From: Bugula neritina
Lineage: Eukaryota; Bryozoa; Gymnolaemata; Cheilostomatida; Bugulidae
Direction of reading: 5' to 3'
NCBI GenBank assembly: GCA_964035545.1
Contig: CAXIUT010000183.1
Span: forward strand, 1,054,001-1,118,000
Length of the DNA: 64,000 nucleotides
In this document: piece after piece, positions 15,427 to 32,137 of the stretch
Position numbering within the stretch: position 1 is the stretch's first letter
Layout: the number at the start of each line of letters is the position of its first letter
Program-made: the position numbers and the translations under genes
The notes under the pieces: generated by a model
Told to the model about the DNA's origin: nothing
Databases searched by the model: none
What the model saw: only the letters and a program-made list of their open reading frames with translations

Positions 15427-17984
15427 CTACATACCTAAATATACGGTAATATACTGAAATATACTGTAACACATTGAAAAAACTGCAACATACTGAAATA
15501 CACTGCAACGCACTGAAATACACCGCAAAATACTACAACATGCTGAAATACACTGTAACATATTGAAATCCACTGCAACACATTGAAATATACTGCAACA
15601 TACCGAAATATATGGTAAACTACTGAAATAGACTTTAACACATTGAAAAATACTGCAACATACAGAAATATACTGTAACACACTGAAATATACTGCAACA
15701 TACTGAAATATACTGCGACACATTGCAATATACTGTAACATATTGAAATATGCTGTAGCACACTGAAATACACTGCAACATCCTACAACATACTGAAATA
15801 CACTGTAACATATTGAAATACACTGCAAGAAATTGAAATAGACTGCAACATAACAAAATATATGGTAAACTACTGAAATAGACTTTAACACATTGAAAAA
15901 TACTGCAACATACAGAAATATACTGTAACACACTGAAATATACTGCAACATACTGAAATACACTGTAACATTCTGAAATATACTGCAACATACTGAAATA
16001 CACTGCTACATACTGAAATATACTGCAACATACTGCAAAATACTGCAACATACTGAAATACACTGTAACATATTGAAGTACACTGCAACACATTGAAATA
16101 TACTGCAACATGCCAAAATATATGGTAAACAACTGAAATATACTTTAACACATTGAAAAATACTGCAACATACTGAAATATACTGCGACACTTTGCAATA
16201 TACTGTAACATACCGAAATATGCTCCAGCACACTGAAATACACTGCAACTCACTGAAATATACTGCAACATACTGAAATACACTGTGACATCCTGAAATA
16301 TACTGCAACATTCTGAAATACACTGCTACATACTGAAATATACTGCATCATACTGCAACATACTGAAATACACTGCAACATACTACAACATACTGAAATA
16401 CGCTGCAACACATTGAAATATACTGCAACATACCTAAATATATGGTAATATACCGAAATATACTGTAACGCATTGCAAAATACTGCAACATACTGAAATA
16501 CACTGCGACACACTGAAATACGCTGCAAAATACTACAACATACTGAAATAAACTGTAACACATTGAAATACACTGCAATACATTGAAAAATAATGCAATA
16601 TACTGATATATACTGTAACACACTGAAATATACTGCAACATACTGAAATACACTGTAACATACTGAAATATACTGTAACATACTGCAACATACTGAAATA
16701 CACTGTAACATACTGAGATACACTGCCGCATACTGCAACATATTGAACTACACTGCAACACATTGAAATATATTGCAACTTATCGAATATATGGAAAACT
16801 ACTGAAATATACTGTAACGCATTGAAAAAGACTGCAACATACTGAAATATATTGCGACACATTGCAATATACTGTAATATACTGAAAAATGCTGTATCAC
16901 ACTGAAATATACTGCAATTCGCTGAAATATACTGCAACATACTGAAATACACCGCAACATCCTACAACATACTAAAATACACTGTAACATTTCGAAATAC
17001 ACTGCAACACATTGAATTATACTGCAACATAACGAAATATATGGTAAACTACTGAAATATATTTTAACAAATTGAAAAATACTGCAACATACTGAAATAT
17101 ACTGTAACACACTGAAGTATACTGCAACATACTGAAATACACTGTAACATACTGAAATATACTGCAACATACTGAAATACACTGCTACATACTGAAATAT
17201 ACTGCAACGTACTGCAACATACTGCAGCATACTGAAATACACTGTAACATACTGAAATACACTGCAACATACTACCACATATTGAAATACACTGCAACAC
17301 ATTGAAATGTACTGCAACATACCGAAATATATGGTAAACTACTAAAATATACTGTAACACATTGAAAAATACTGCAACATACTGAAATATACTGCGACAC
17401 CTAGCAGTATACTGTAACATACTGAAATATGCTCTAGCACACTGAAATACAATGCAACTTACTGAAATATACTGCAACATACTGAAATACACTGCAACAT
17501 CCTACAATATGCTGAAATACACAGTAACATATTGAAATACACTGCAACACTTTGAAATATACTGCAACATACCGAAATATATGGTAAACTACTGCAACAT
17601 ACTACAACATACTGAAATACACTGCAACACATTGAAATATACTGCGACATACCTAAATATACAGTAATATACTGAAATATACCGTAACACATTGAAAAAT
17701 ACTGCAACATAACGAACTATATGGTAACCTACTGAAATATATTTTAACACATTGAAAAATACTGCAACATACTGAAATATACTGTAACACACCGAAATAT
17801 ACTGCAACATACTGAAATACACTGTAACATACTGAAATATACTGCAACATACTGAAATACACTGCTACATACTGCAACATACTGCAACATACTGCAACAT
17901 ACTGAAATACACTGTAACATACTGAAATAAACTGCAACATACTACAACATATTGAAATACACTGCAACACATTGAAATATACTG
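15427..17984. repeat. Higher-order repeat unit 5 (2558 bp)
   Basis: This is a short HOR. Its first ~2.28 kb (to about 17.70 kb) is repeated at a 2558-bp shift from 17985 to about 20.26 kb. Near 17700 it jumps from one segment type to another (CATAACGAACTATATGG), which brings the next anchor forward. Two 9-base units (near 15474 and 16777) explain the length of 256 decamers minus 2. Confidence 0.83.
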
Positions 17985-19356
17985 CTACATACCTAAATAT
18001 ACGGTAATATACTGAAATATACTGTAACACATTGAAAAAACTGGAACATACTAAAATACACTGCAACGCACTGAAATACACCGCAAAATACTACAACATG
18101 CTGAAATACACTGTAACATATTGAAATCCACTGCAACACATTGAAATATACTGCAACATACCGAAATATATGGTAAACTACTGAAATAGACTTTAACACA
18201 TTGAAAAATACTGCAACATACAGAAATATACTGTAACACACTGAAATATACTGCAACATACTGAAATATACTGCGACACATTGCAATATACTGTAACATA
18301 TTGAAATATGCTGTAGCACACTGAAATACACTGCAACATCCTACAACATACTGAAATACACTGTAACATATTGAAATACACTGCAAGAAATTGAAATAGA
18401 CTGCAACATAACAAAATATATGGTAAACTACTGAAATAGACTTTAACACATTGAAAAATACTGCAACATACAGAAATATACTGTAACACACTGAAATATA
18501 CTGCAACATACTGAAATACACTGTAACATTCTGAAATATACTGCAACATACTGAAATACACTGCTACATACTGAAATATACTGCAACATACTGCAAAATA
18601 CTGCAACATACTGAAATACACTGTAACATATTGAAGTACACTGCAACACATTGAAATATACTGCAACATGCCAAAATATATGGTAAACAACTGAAATATA
18701 CTTTAACACATTGAAAAATACTGCAACATACTGAAATATACTGCGACACTTTGCAATATACTGTAACATACCGAAATATGCTCTAGCACACTGAAATACA
18801 CTGCAACTCACTGAAATATACTGCAACATACTGAAATACACTGTGACATCCTGAAATATACTGCAACATTCTGAAATACACTGCTACATACTGAAATATA
18901 CTGCATCATACTGCAACATACTGAAATACACTGCAACATACTACAACATACTGAAATACGCTGCAACACATTGAAATATACTGCAACATACCTAAATATA
19001 TGGTAATATACCGAAATAAACTGTAACGCATTGCAAAATACTGCAACATACTGAAATACACTGCGACACACTGAAATACGCTGCAAAATACTACAACATA
19101 CTGAAATAAACTGTAACACATTGAAATACACTGCAATACATTGAAAAATAATGCAATATACTGATATATACTGTAACACACTGAAATATACTGCAACATA
19201 CTGAAATACACTGTAACATACTGAAATATACTGTAACATACTGCAACATACTGAAATACACTGTAACATACTGAGATACACTGCCGCATACTGCAACATA
19301 TTGAACTACACTGCAACACATTGAAATATATTGCAACTTATCGAATATATGGAAAA

Positions 19357-22300
19357 CTACTGAAATATACTGTAACGCATTGAAAAAGACTGCAACATAC
19401 TGAAATATATTGCGACACATTGCAATATACTGTAATATACTGAAAAATGCTGTATCACACTGAAATATACTGCAATTTGCTGAAATATACTGCAACATAC
19501 TGAAATACACCGCAACATCCTACAACATACTAAAATACACTGTAACATTTCGAAATACACTGCAACACATTGAATTATACTGCAACATAACGAAATATAT
19601 GGTAAACTACTGAAATATATTTTAACAAATTGAAAAATACTGCAACATACTGAAATATACTGTAACACACTGAAGTATACTGCAACATACTGAAATACAC
19701 TGTAACATACTGAAATATACTGCAACATACTGAAATACACTGCTACATACTGAAATATACTGCAACGTACTGCAACATACTGCAGCATACTGAAATACAC
19801 TGTAACATACTGAAATACACTGCAACATACTACCACATATTGAAATACACTGCAACACATTGAAATGTACTGCAACATACCGAAATATATGGTAAACTAC
19901 TAAAATATACTGTAACACATTGAAAAATACTGCAACATACTGAAATATACTGCGACACCTAGCAATATACTGTAACATACTGAAATATGCTCTAGCACAC
20001 TGAAATACAATGCAACTTACTGAAATATACTGCAACATACTGAAATACACTGCAACATCCTACAATATGCTGAAATACACAGTAACATATTGAAATACAC
20101 TGCAACACTTTGAAATATACTGCAACATACCGAAATATATGGTAAACTACTGCAACATACTACAACATACTGAAATACACTGCAACACATTGAAATATAC
20201 TGCGACATACCTAAATATACGGTAATATACTGAAATAAACTGTAACACATTGAAAAATACTGCAACATACTGAAATATACTGTAACACACCGAAATATAC
20301 TGCAACATACTGAAATACACTGTAACATACTGAAATACACTGCTACATACTGAAATATACTGCAACATACTGCAACATACTGAAATACACAGTAACATAC
20401 TGAAATAAACTGCAACATACTACAACATATTGAAATACACTGCAACACATTGAAATATACTGCAACATACCTAAATATACGGTAATATACTGAAATTCAC
20501 TGTAACGCATTGCAAAATACTGCAACATACTGAAATTCACTGCGACACACTGAAATACGCTGCAAAATACTACAACATACTGAAATAAACTGTAACATGT
20601 TGAAATACACTGCAACACATTGAAAAATACTGCAACATACTGAAATATACTGTAACACACTGAAATATACTGCAACATACTGAAATACACTGTAACATAC
20701 TGAAATATACTGCAACATACTGAAATACACTGCTACATACTGAAATATACTGCAACATACTGCAACATACTGCAATACACTGTAAAATACTGAAATACAC
20801 TGCAACATACTACAACATATTGAAATACACTGCAACACATTGAAATACACTGCAACTTATCGAATATATGGAAAACTACTGAAATATACTGTAACGCATT
20901 GAAAAAGACTGCAACATACTGAAATATATTGCGACACATTGCAATATACTGTAATATACTGAAAAATGCTGTATCACACTGAAATATACTGCAATTCGCT
21001 GAAATATACTGCAACATACTGAAATACACTGCAACATCCTACAACATACTAAAATACACTGTAACATTTCGAAATACACTGCAACACATTGAATTATACT
21101 GCAACATAACGAAATATATGGTAAACTACTGAAATATATTTTAACAAATTGAAAAATACTGCAACATACTGAAATATACTGTAACACACTGAAGTATACT
21201 GCAACATACTGAAATACACTGTAACATACTGAAATATACTGCAACATACTGAAATACACTGCTACATACTGAAATATACTGCAACGTACTGCAACATACT
21301 GCAGCATACTGAAATACACTGTAACATACTGAAATACACTGCAACATACTACCACATATTGAAATACACTGCAACACATTGAAATGTACTGCAACATACC
21401 GAAATATATGGTAAACTACTAAAATATACTGTAACACATTGAAAAATACTGCAACATACAGAAATATACTGTAACACACTGAAATATACTGCAACATACT
21501 GAAATACACTGTAACATTCTGAAATATACTGCAACATACTGAAATACACTGCTACATACTGAAATATACTGCAACATACTGCAAAATACTGCAACATACT
21601 GAAATACACTGTAACATATTGAAGTACACTGCAACACATTGAAATATACTGCAACATGCCAAAATATATGGTAAACAACTGAAATATACTTTAACACATT
21701 GAAAAATACTGCAACATACTGAAATATACTGCGACACTTTGCAATATACTGTAACATACCGAAATATGCTCTAGCACACTGAAATACACTGCAACTCACT
21801 GAAATATACTGCAACATACTGAAATACACTGTGACATCCTGAAATATACTGCAACATTCTGAAATACACTGCTACATACTGAAATATACTGCAACATACT
21901 GCAACATACTGAAATACACTGCAACATACTACAACATACTGAAATACGCTGCAACACATTGAAATATACTGCAACATACCTAAATATACGGTAACATACC
22001 GAAATATACTGTAACGCATCGCAAAATACTGCAACATACTGAAATACACTGCGACACACTGAAATACGCTGCAAAATACTACAACATACTGAAATAAACT
22101 GTAACACATTGAAATACACTGCAACACATTGAAAAATAATGCAATATACTAATATATACTGTAACACACTGAAATATACTGCAACATACTGAAATACACT
22201 GTAACATACTGAAATATACTGTAACATACTGCAACATACTGAAATACACTGTAACATACTGAGATACACTGCCGCATACTGCAACATATTGAACTACACT

Positions 22301-22394
22301 GCAACACATTGAAATATATTGCAACTTATCGAATATATGGAAAACTACTGAAATATACTGTAACACACTGAAGTATACTGCAACATACTGAAAT
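19357..22394. repeat. 1519-bp internal repeat pair
   Basis: Segments beginning near 19357 and 20876 are direct repeats at a shift of 1519 bp (152 decamers minus one 9-base unit). The same pair at the same spacing recurs at 43871/45390, 49827/51346 and 61147/62666. The doublet was therefore already part of the larger unit when that unit was amplified. The right boundary given here is approximate, because homology to flanking segments is continuous. Confidence 0.75.
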
Positions 22395-24792
22395 ACACTG
22401 TAACATACTGAAATATACTGTAACATACTGAAATACACTGCAACATCCTACAAAATGCTGAAATACACTGTAACATATTGAAATACACTGTAACATACTG
22501 AAATATACTGTAACACATTGAAAAAAACTGACATACTGAAATATACTGCGACACCTAGCAATATACTGTAACATACTGAAATATGCTCTAGCACACTGAA
22601 ATACAATGCAACTCACTGAAATATACTGCAACATACTGAAATACACCGCAACATCCTACAACATACTAAAATACACTGTAACATTTCGAAATACACTGCA
22701 ACACATTGAATTATACTGCAACATAACGAAATATATGGTAAACTAGTGAAATATATTTTAACAAATTGAAAAATACTGCAACATACTGAAATATACTGTA
22801 ACACACTGAAGTATACTGCAACATACTGAAATACACTGTAACATACTGAAATATACTGCAACATACTGAAATACACTGCTACATACTGAAATATACTGCA
22901 ACGTACTGCAACATACTGCAGCATACTGAAATACACTGTAACATACTGAAATACACTGCAACATACTACCACATATTGAAATACACTGCAACACATTGAA
23001 ATGTACTGCAACATACCGAAATATATGGTAAACTACTAAAATATACTGTAACACATTGAAAAATACTGCAACATACTGAAATATACTGCGACACCTAGCA
23101 ATATACTGTAACATACTGAAATATGCTCTAGCACACTGAAATACAATGCAACTTACTGAAATATACTGCAACATACTGAAATACACTGCAACATCCTACA
23201 ATATGCTGAAATACACAGTAACATATTGAAATACACTGCAACACTTTGAAATATACTGCAACATACCGAAATATATGGTAAACTACTGCAACATACTACA
23301 ACATACTGAAATACACTGCAACACATTGAAATATACTGCGACATACCTAAATATACGGTAATATACTGAAATATACTGTAACACATTGAAAAATACTGCA
23401 ACATACTGAAACGTACTGTAACACACCGAAATATACTGCAACATACTGAAATACACTGTAACATACTGAAATACACTGCTACATACTGAAATATACTGCA
23501 ACATACTGCAACATACTGAAATACACAGTAACATACTGAAATAAACTGCAACATACTACAACATATTGAAATACACTGCAACACATTGAAATATACTGCA
23601 ACATACCTAAATATACGGTAATATACTGAAATTCACTGTAACGCATTGCAAAATACTGCAACATACTGAAATTCACTGCGACACACTGAAATACGCTGCA
23701 AAATACTACAACATACTGAAATAAACTGTAACCTGTTGAAATACACTGCAACACATTGAAAAATACTGCAACATACTGAAATATACTGTAACACACTGAA
23801 ATATACTGCAACATACTGAAATACACTGTAACATACTGAAATATACTGCAACATACTGAAATACACTGCTACATACTGAAATATACTGCAACATACTGCA
23901 ATACACTGTAAAATACTGAAATACACTGCAACATACTACTACAACATATTGAAATACACTGCAACACATTGAAATACACTGCAACATACTGCAACATACT
24001 GCAATACACTGTAACATACTGAAATACACTGCAACATACTACAACATATTGAAATACACTGCAACACATTGAAATACACTGCAACTTATCGAATATATGG
24101 AAAACTACTGAAATATACTGTAACGCATTGAAAAAGACTGCAACATACTGAAATATATTGCGACACATTGCAATATACTGTAATATACTGAAAAATGCTG
24201 TATCACACTGAAATATACTGCCATTCACTGAAATATACTGCAACATACTGAAATACACCGCAACATCCTACAACATACTGAAGTACACTGTAACATATTG
24301 AAATACACTGCAACACATTGAAATATACTGCAACATACCGAAATATATCGTAAACTACTGAAATATACTGTAACACATTGAAAAAAACTGCAACATACTG
24401 AAATATACTGTAACAAACCGAAATATACTGCAACATACTGAAATACACTGTAACATACTGAAATATACTGTAACATACTGAAATACACTGCAACATCCTA
24501 CAAAATGCTGAAATACACTGTAACATATTGAAATACACTGTAACATACTGAAATATACTGCAATATAATGAAATACACTGCAACATCCTACAAAAGGCTG
24601 AAATACACTGTAACATATTGAAATACACTGCAACACATTGAAATATACTGCAACATACCGAAATATATGGTAAACTACTGAAATATACTGTAACACATTG
24701 AAAAAAACTGACATACTGAAATATACTGCGACACCTAGCAATATACTGTAACATACTGAAATATGCTCTAGCACACTGAAATACAATGCAAC

Positions 24793-27700
24793 TCACTGAA
24801 ATATACTGCAACATACTGAAATACACCGCAACATCCTACAACATACTAAAATACACTGTAACATTTCGAAATACACTGCAACACATTGAATTATACTGCA
24901 ACATAACGAAATATATGGTAAACTAGTGAAATATATTTTAACAAATTGAAAAATACTGCAACATACTGAAATATACTGTAACACACTGAAGTATACTGCA
25001 ACATACTGAAATACACTGTAACATACTGAAATATACTGCAACATACTGAAATACACTGCTACATACTGAAATATACTGCAACGTACTGCAACATACTGCA
25101 GCATACTGAAATACACTGTAACATACTGAAATACACTGCAACATACTACCACATATTGAAATACACTGCAACACATTGAAATGTACTGCAACATACCGAA
25201 ATATATGGTAAACTACTAAAATATACTGTAACACATTGAAAAATACTGCAACATACTGAAATATACTGCGACACCTAGCAATATACTGTAACATACTGAA
25301 ATATGCTCTAGCACACTGAAATACAATGCAACTTACTGAAATATACTGCAACATACTGAAATACACTGCAACATCCTACAATATGCTGAAATACACAGTA
25401 ACATATTGAAATACACTGCAACACTTTGAAATATACTGCAACATACCGAAATATATGGTAAACTACTGCAACATACTACAACATACTGAAATACACTGCA
25501 ACACATTGAAATATACTGCGACATACCTAAATATACGGTAATATACTGAAATATACTGTAACACATTGAAAAATACTGCAACATACTGAAATATACTGTA
25601 ACACACCGAAATATACTGCAACATACTGAAATACACTGTAACATACTGAAATACACTGCTACATACTGAAATATACTGCAACATACTGCAACATACTGAA
25701 ATACACAGTAACATACTGAAATAAACTGCAACATACTACAACATATTGAAATACACTGCAACACATTGAAATATACTGCAACATACCTAAATATACGGTA
25801 ATATACTGAAATTCACTGTAACGCATTGCAAAATACTGCAACATACTGAAATTCACTGCGACACACTGAAATACGCTGCAAAATACTACAACATACTGAA
25901 ATAAACTGTAACATGTTGAAATACACTGCAACACATTGAAAAATACTGCAACATACTGAAATATACTGTAACACACTGAAATATACTGCAACATACTGAA
26001 ATACACTGTAACATACTGAAATATACTGCAACATACTGAAATACACTGCTACATACTGAAATATACTGCAACATACTGCAACATACTGCAATACACTGTA
26101 AAATACTGAAATACACTGCAACATACTACTACAACATATTGAAATACACTGCAACACATTGAAATATACTGCAACGTACTGCAACATACTGCAGCATACT
26201 GAAATACACTGTAACATACTGAAATACACTGCAACATACTACCACATATTGAAATACACTGCAACACATTGAAATGTACTGCAACATACCGAAATATATG
26301 GTAAACTACTAAAATATACTGTAACACATTGAAAAATACTGCAACATACTGAAATATACTGCGACACCTAGCAATATACTGTAACATACTGAAATATGCT
26401 CTAGCACACTGAAATACAATGCAACTTACTGAAATATACTGCAACATACTGAAATACACTGCAACATCCTACAATATGCTGAAATACACAGTAACATATT
26501 GAAATACACTGCAACACTTTGAAATATACTGCAACATACCGAAATATATGGTAAACTACTGCAACATACTACAACATACTGAAATACACTGCAACACATT
26601 GAAATATACTGCGACATACCTAAATATACGGTAATATACTGAAATATACTGTAACACATTGAAAAATACTGCAACATACTGAAATATACTGTAACACACC
26701 GAAATATACTGCAACATACTGAAATACACTGTAACATACTGAAATACACTGCTACATACTGAAATATACTGCAACATACTGCAACATACTGAAATACACA
26801 GTAACATACTGAAATAAACTGCAACATACTACAACATATTGAAATACACTGCAACACATTGAAATATACTGCAACATACCTAAATATACGGTAATATACT
26901 GAAATTCACTGTAACGCATTGCAAAATACTGCAACATACTGAAATTCACTGCGACACACTGAAATACGCTGCAAAATACTACAACATACTGAAATAAACT
27001 GTAACATGTTGAAATACACTGCAACACATTGAAAAATACTGCAACATACTGAAATATACTGTAACACACTGAAATATACTGCAACATACTGAAATACACT
27101 GTAACATACTGAAATATACTGCAACATACTGAAATACACTGCTACATACTGAAATATACTGCAACATACTGCAACATACTGCAATACACTGTAAAATACT
27201 GAAATACACTGCAACATACTACTACAACATATTGAAATACACTGCAACACATTGAAATACACTGCAACATACTGCAACATACTGCAATACACTGTAACAT
27301 ACTGAAATACACTGCAACATACTACAACATATTGAAATACACTGCAACACATTGAAATACACTGCAACTTACCGAATATATGGTAAACTACTGAAATATA
27401 CTGTAACGCATTGAAAAATACTGCAACATACTGAAATATATTGCGACACATTGCAATATACTGTAACATACTGAAAAATGCTGTAGCACACTGAAATATA
27501 CTGCAATTCACTGAAATATACTGCAACATACTGAAATACACCGCAACATCCTACAACATACTGAAATACTTTGTAACATATTGAAATACACTGCAACACA
27601 TTGAAATAGACTGCAACATAACGAAATATATGGTAAACTAATGAAATATATTTTAACACATTGAAAAATACTGCAACATACTGAAATATACTGTAACACA

Positions 27701-30400
27701 CTGAAATATACTGCAACATACCGAAATACACTGTAACATACTGAAATATACTGCAACATACTGAAATACACTGCTACATACTGAAATATACTGCAACGTA
27801 CTGCAACATACTGCAGCATACTGAAATACACTGTAACATACTGAAATACACTGCAACATACTACCACATATTGAAATACACTGCAACACATTGAAATGTA
27901 CTGCAACATACCGAAATATATGGTAAACTACTAAAATATACTGTAACACATTGAAAAATACTGCAACATACTGAAATATACTGCGACACCTAGCAATATA
28001 CTGTAACATACTGAAATATGCTCTAGCACACTGAAATACAATGCAACTTACTGAAATATACTGCAACATACTGAAATACACTGCAACATCCTACAATATG
28101 CTGAAATACACAGTAACATATTGAAATACACTGCAACACTTTGAAATATACTGCAACATACCGAAATATATGGTAAACTACTGCAACATACTACAACATA
28201 CTGAAATACACTGCAACACATTGAAATATACTGCGACATACCTAAATATACGGTAATATACTGAAATATACTGTAACACATTGAAAAATACTGCAACATA
28301 CTGAAATATACTGTAACACACCGAAATATACTGCAACATACTGAAATACACTGTAACATACTGAAATACACTGCTACATACTGAAATATACTGCAACATA
28401 CTGCAACATACTGAAATACACAGTAACATACTGAAATAAACTGCAACATACTACAACATATTGAAATACACTGCAACACATTGAAATATACTGCAACATA
28501 CCTAAATATACGGTAATATACTGAAATTCACTGTAACGCATTGCAAAATACTGCAACATACTGAAATTCACTGCGACACACTGAAATACGCTGCAAAATA
28601 CTACAACATACTGAAATAAACTGTAACATGTTGAAATACACTGCAACACATTGAAAAATACTGCAACATACTGAAATATACTGTAACACACTGAAATATA
28701 CTGCAACATACTGAAATACACTGTAACATACTGAAATATACTGCAACATACTGAAATACACTGCTACATACTGAAATATACTGCAACATACTGCAACATA
28801 CTGCAATACACTGTAAAATACTGAAATACACTGCAACATACTACTACAACATATTGAAATACACTGCAACACATTGAAATATACTGCAACGTACTGCAAC
28901 ATACTGCAGCATACTGAAATACACTGTAACATACTGAAATACACTGCAACATACTACCACATATTGAAATACACTGCAACACATTGAAATGTACTGCAAC
29001 ATACCGAAATATATGGTAAACTACTAAAATATACTGTAACACATTGAAAAATACTGCAACATACTGAAATATACTGCGACACCTAGCAATATACTGTAAC
29101 ATACTGAAATATGCTCTAGCACACTGAAATACAATGCAACTTACTGAAATATACTGCAACATACTGAAATACACTGCAACATCCTACAATATGCTGAAAT
29201 ACACAGTAACATATTGAAATACACTGCAACACTTTGAAATATACTGCAACATACCGAAATATATGGTAAACTACTGCAACATACTACAACATACTGAAAT
29301 ACACTGCAACACATTGAAATATACTGCGACATACCTAAATATACGGTAATATACTGAAATATACTGTAACACATTGAAAAATACTGCAACATACTGAAAT
29401 ATACTGTAACACACCGAAATATACTGCAACATACTGAAATACACTGTAACATACTGAAATACACTGCTACATACTGAAATATACTGCAACATACTGCAAC
29501 ATACTGAAATACACAGTAACATACTGAAATAAACTGCAACATACTACAACATATTGAAATACACTGCAACACATTGAAATATACTGCAACATACCTAAAT
29601 ATACGGTAATATACTGAAATTCACTGTAACGCATTGCAAAATACTGCAACATACTGAAATTCACTGCGACACACTGAAATACGCTGCAAAATACTACAAC
29701 ATACTGAAATAAACTGTAACATGTTGAAATACACTGCAACACATTGAAAAATACTGCAACATACTGAAATATACTGTAACACACTGAAATATACTGCAAC
29801 ATACTGAAATACACTGTAACATACTGAAATATACTGCAACATACTGAAATACACTGCTACATACTGAAATATACTGCAACATACTGCAACATACTGCAAT
29901 ACACTGTAAAATACTGAAATACACTGCAACATACTACTACAACATATTGAAATACACTGCAACACATTGAAATACACTGCAACATACTGCAACATACTGC
30001 AATACACTGTAACATACTGAAATACACTGCAACATACTACAACATATTGAAATACACTGCAACACATTGAAATACACTGCAACTTACCGAATATATGGTA
30101 AACTACTGAAATATACTGTAACGCATTGAAAAATACTGCAACATACTGAAATATATTGCGACACATTGCAATATACTGTAACATACTGAAAAATGCTGTA
30201 GCACACTGAAATATACTGCAATTCACTGAAATATACTGCAACATACTGAAATACACCGCAACATCCTACAACATACTGAAATACTTTGTAACATATTGAA
30301 ATACACTGCAACACATTGAAATAGACTGCAACATAACGAAATATATGGTAAACTAATGAAATATATTTTAACACATTGAAAAATACTGCAACATACTGAA
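24793..30400. repeat. 2715-bp tandem duplication with nested 1093-bp repeats
   Basis: Sequence from about 24.79 kb repeats from about 27.51 kb and, partially, from about 30.22 kb to 30.40 kb. Within each copy a 1093-bp shift is visible (25333/26426 and 28048/29141). Its length, 109 decamers plus 3, comes from one 13-base unit containing TACTACTACAAC. The length 2715 equals 271 decamers plus 5, matching two 13-base units and one 9-base unit. A further overlapping pair at a shift of 2180 bp joins about 22.50-23.89 kb with 24.68-26.07 kb. Confidence 0.8.
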
Positions 30401-32137
30401 ATATATTTTAACACATTGAAAAATACTGCAACATACTGAAATACACTGCAACACATTGAAATATACTGCAACATACCGAAATATATGGTAAACTACTGAA
30501 ATATACTGTAACACATTGAAAAATACTGCAACATACTGAAATACACTGTAACATACTGAAATAAACTGCAACATACTACAACATATTGAGATACACTGCA
30601 ACAAATTGAAATATACTGCAACATACCTAAATATACGGTAATATACTGAAATTCACTGTAACGCATTGCAAAATACTACAACATACTGAAATTCACTGCG
30701 ACACACTGAAATACGCTGCAAAATACTACAACATACTGAAATAAACTGTAACATATTGAAATACACTGCAACACATTGAAATATACTGCAACATAACAAA
30801 ATATATGGTAAACTACTGAAATAGACTTTAACACATTGAAAAATACTGCAACATACTGAAATACACTGTAACATACGGAAATATACTGCAACATACTGAA
30901 ATACACTGCTACATACTGAAATATACTGCAACGTACTGCAACATACTCCAGCATACTGAAATACACTGTAACATACTGAAATACACTGCAACATACTACC
31001 ACATATTGAAATACACTGCAACACATTGAAATGTACTGCAACATACCGAAATATATGGTAAACTACTAAAATATACTGTAACATATTGAAAAATACTGCA
31101 ACATACTGAAATATACTGCGACACCTAGCAATATACTGTAACATACTGAAATATGCCCTAGCACACTGAAATACAATGCAACACATTGAAATATACTGCA
31201 ACATACCTAAATATACGGTAATATACTGAAATTCACTGTAACGCATTGCAAAATACTGCAACATACTGAAATACACTGCAACATACTACCACATATTGAA
31301 ATACACTGCAACATATTGAAATACACTGCAACACATTGAAAAATACTGCAACATACTGAAATATACTGTAACACACTGAAATATACTGCAACATACCGAA
31401 ATACACTGTAACATACTGAAATATACTGCAACATACTGAAATACACTGCTACATACTGAAATATACTGCAACATACTGCAACATACTGCAATACACTGTA
31501 ACATACTGAAATACACTGCAATATACTACAACATATTGAAATACACTGCAACACATTGAAATACACTGCAACTTACCGAATATATGGTTAACTACTGAAA
31601 TATACTGTAACGCATTGAAAAATACTGCAACATACTGAAATATATTGCGACACATTGCAATATACTGTAACATACTGAAAAATGCTGTAGCACACTGAAA
31701 TATACTGCAATTCACTGAAATATACTGCAACATACTGACATACACCGCAACATCCTACAACATACTGAAATACTTTGTAACATATTGAAATACACTGCAA
31801 CACATTGAAATATACTGCAACATAACGAACTATATGGTAACCTACTGCAATATATTTTAACACATTGAAAAATACTGCAACATACTGAAATATATTTTAA
31901 CACATTGAAAAATACTGCAACATACTGAAATATACTGTAACACACCGAAATATACTGCAACATACTGAAATACACTGTAACATACTGAAATATACTGCAA
32001 CATACTGCAATACACTGCTACATACTGCAACATACTGCAACATACTGCAACATACTGAAATACACTGTAACATACTGAAATAAACTGCAACATACTACAA
32101 CATATTGAAATACACTGCAACACATTGAAATATACTG

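Larger units (their letters stand above)
17985..32137. repeat. Mosaic array block with nested duplications (14153 bp)
   Basis: No full anchor occurs between 17985 and 32138. The block consists of overlapping tandem duplications with internal shifts of 1519, 2180, 2715 and 1093 bp. Its first ~4.3 kb (17985 to about 22.25 kb) is collinear with unit 9 at a shift of 24514 bp. Several copies contain a 13-base unit with TACTACTACAAC and, near 22.53 and 24.71 kb, an 8-base unit (AAAAAAACTGACATACTG). Summing the off-register units I located gives +3, which matches 14153 modulo 10. Confidence 0.8.
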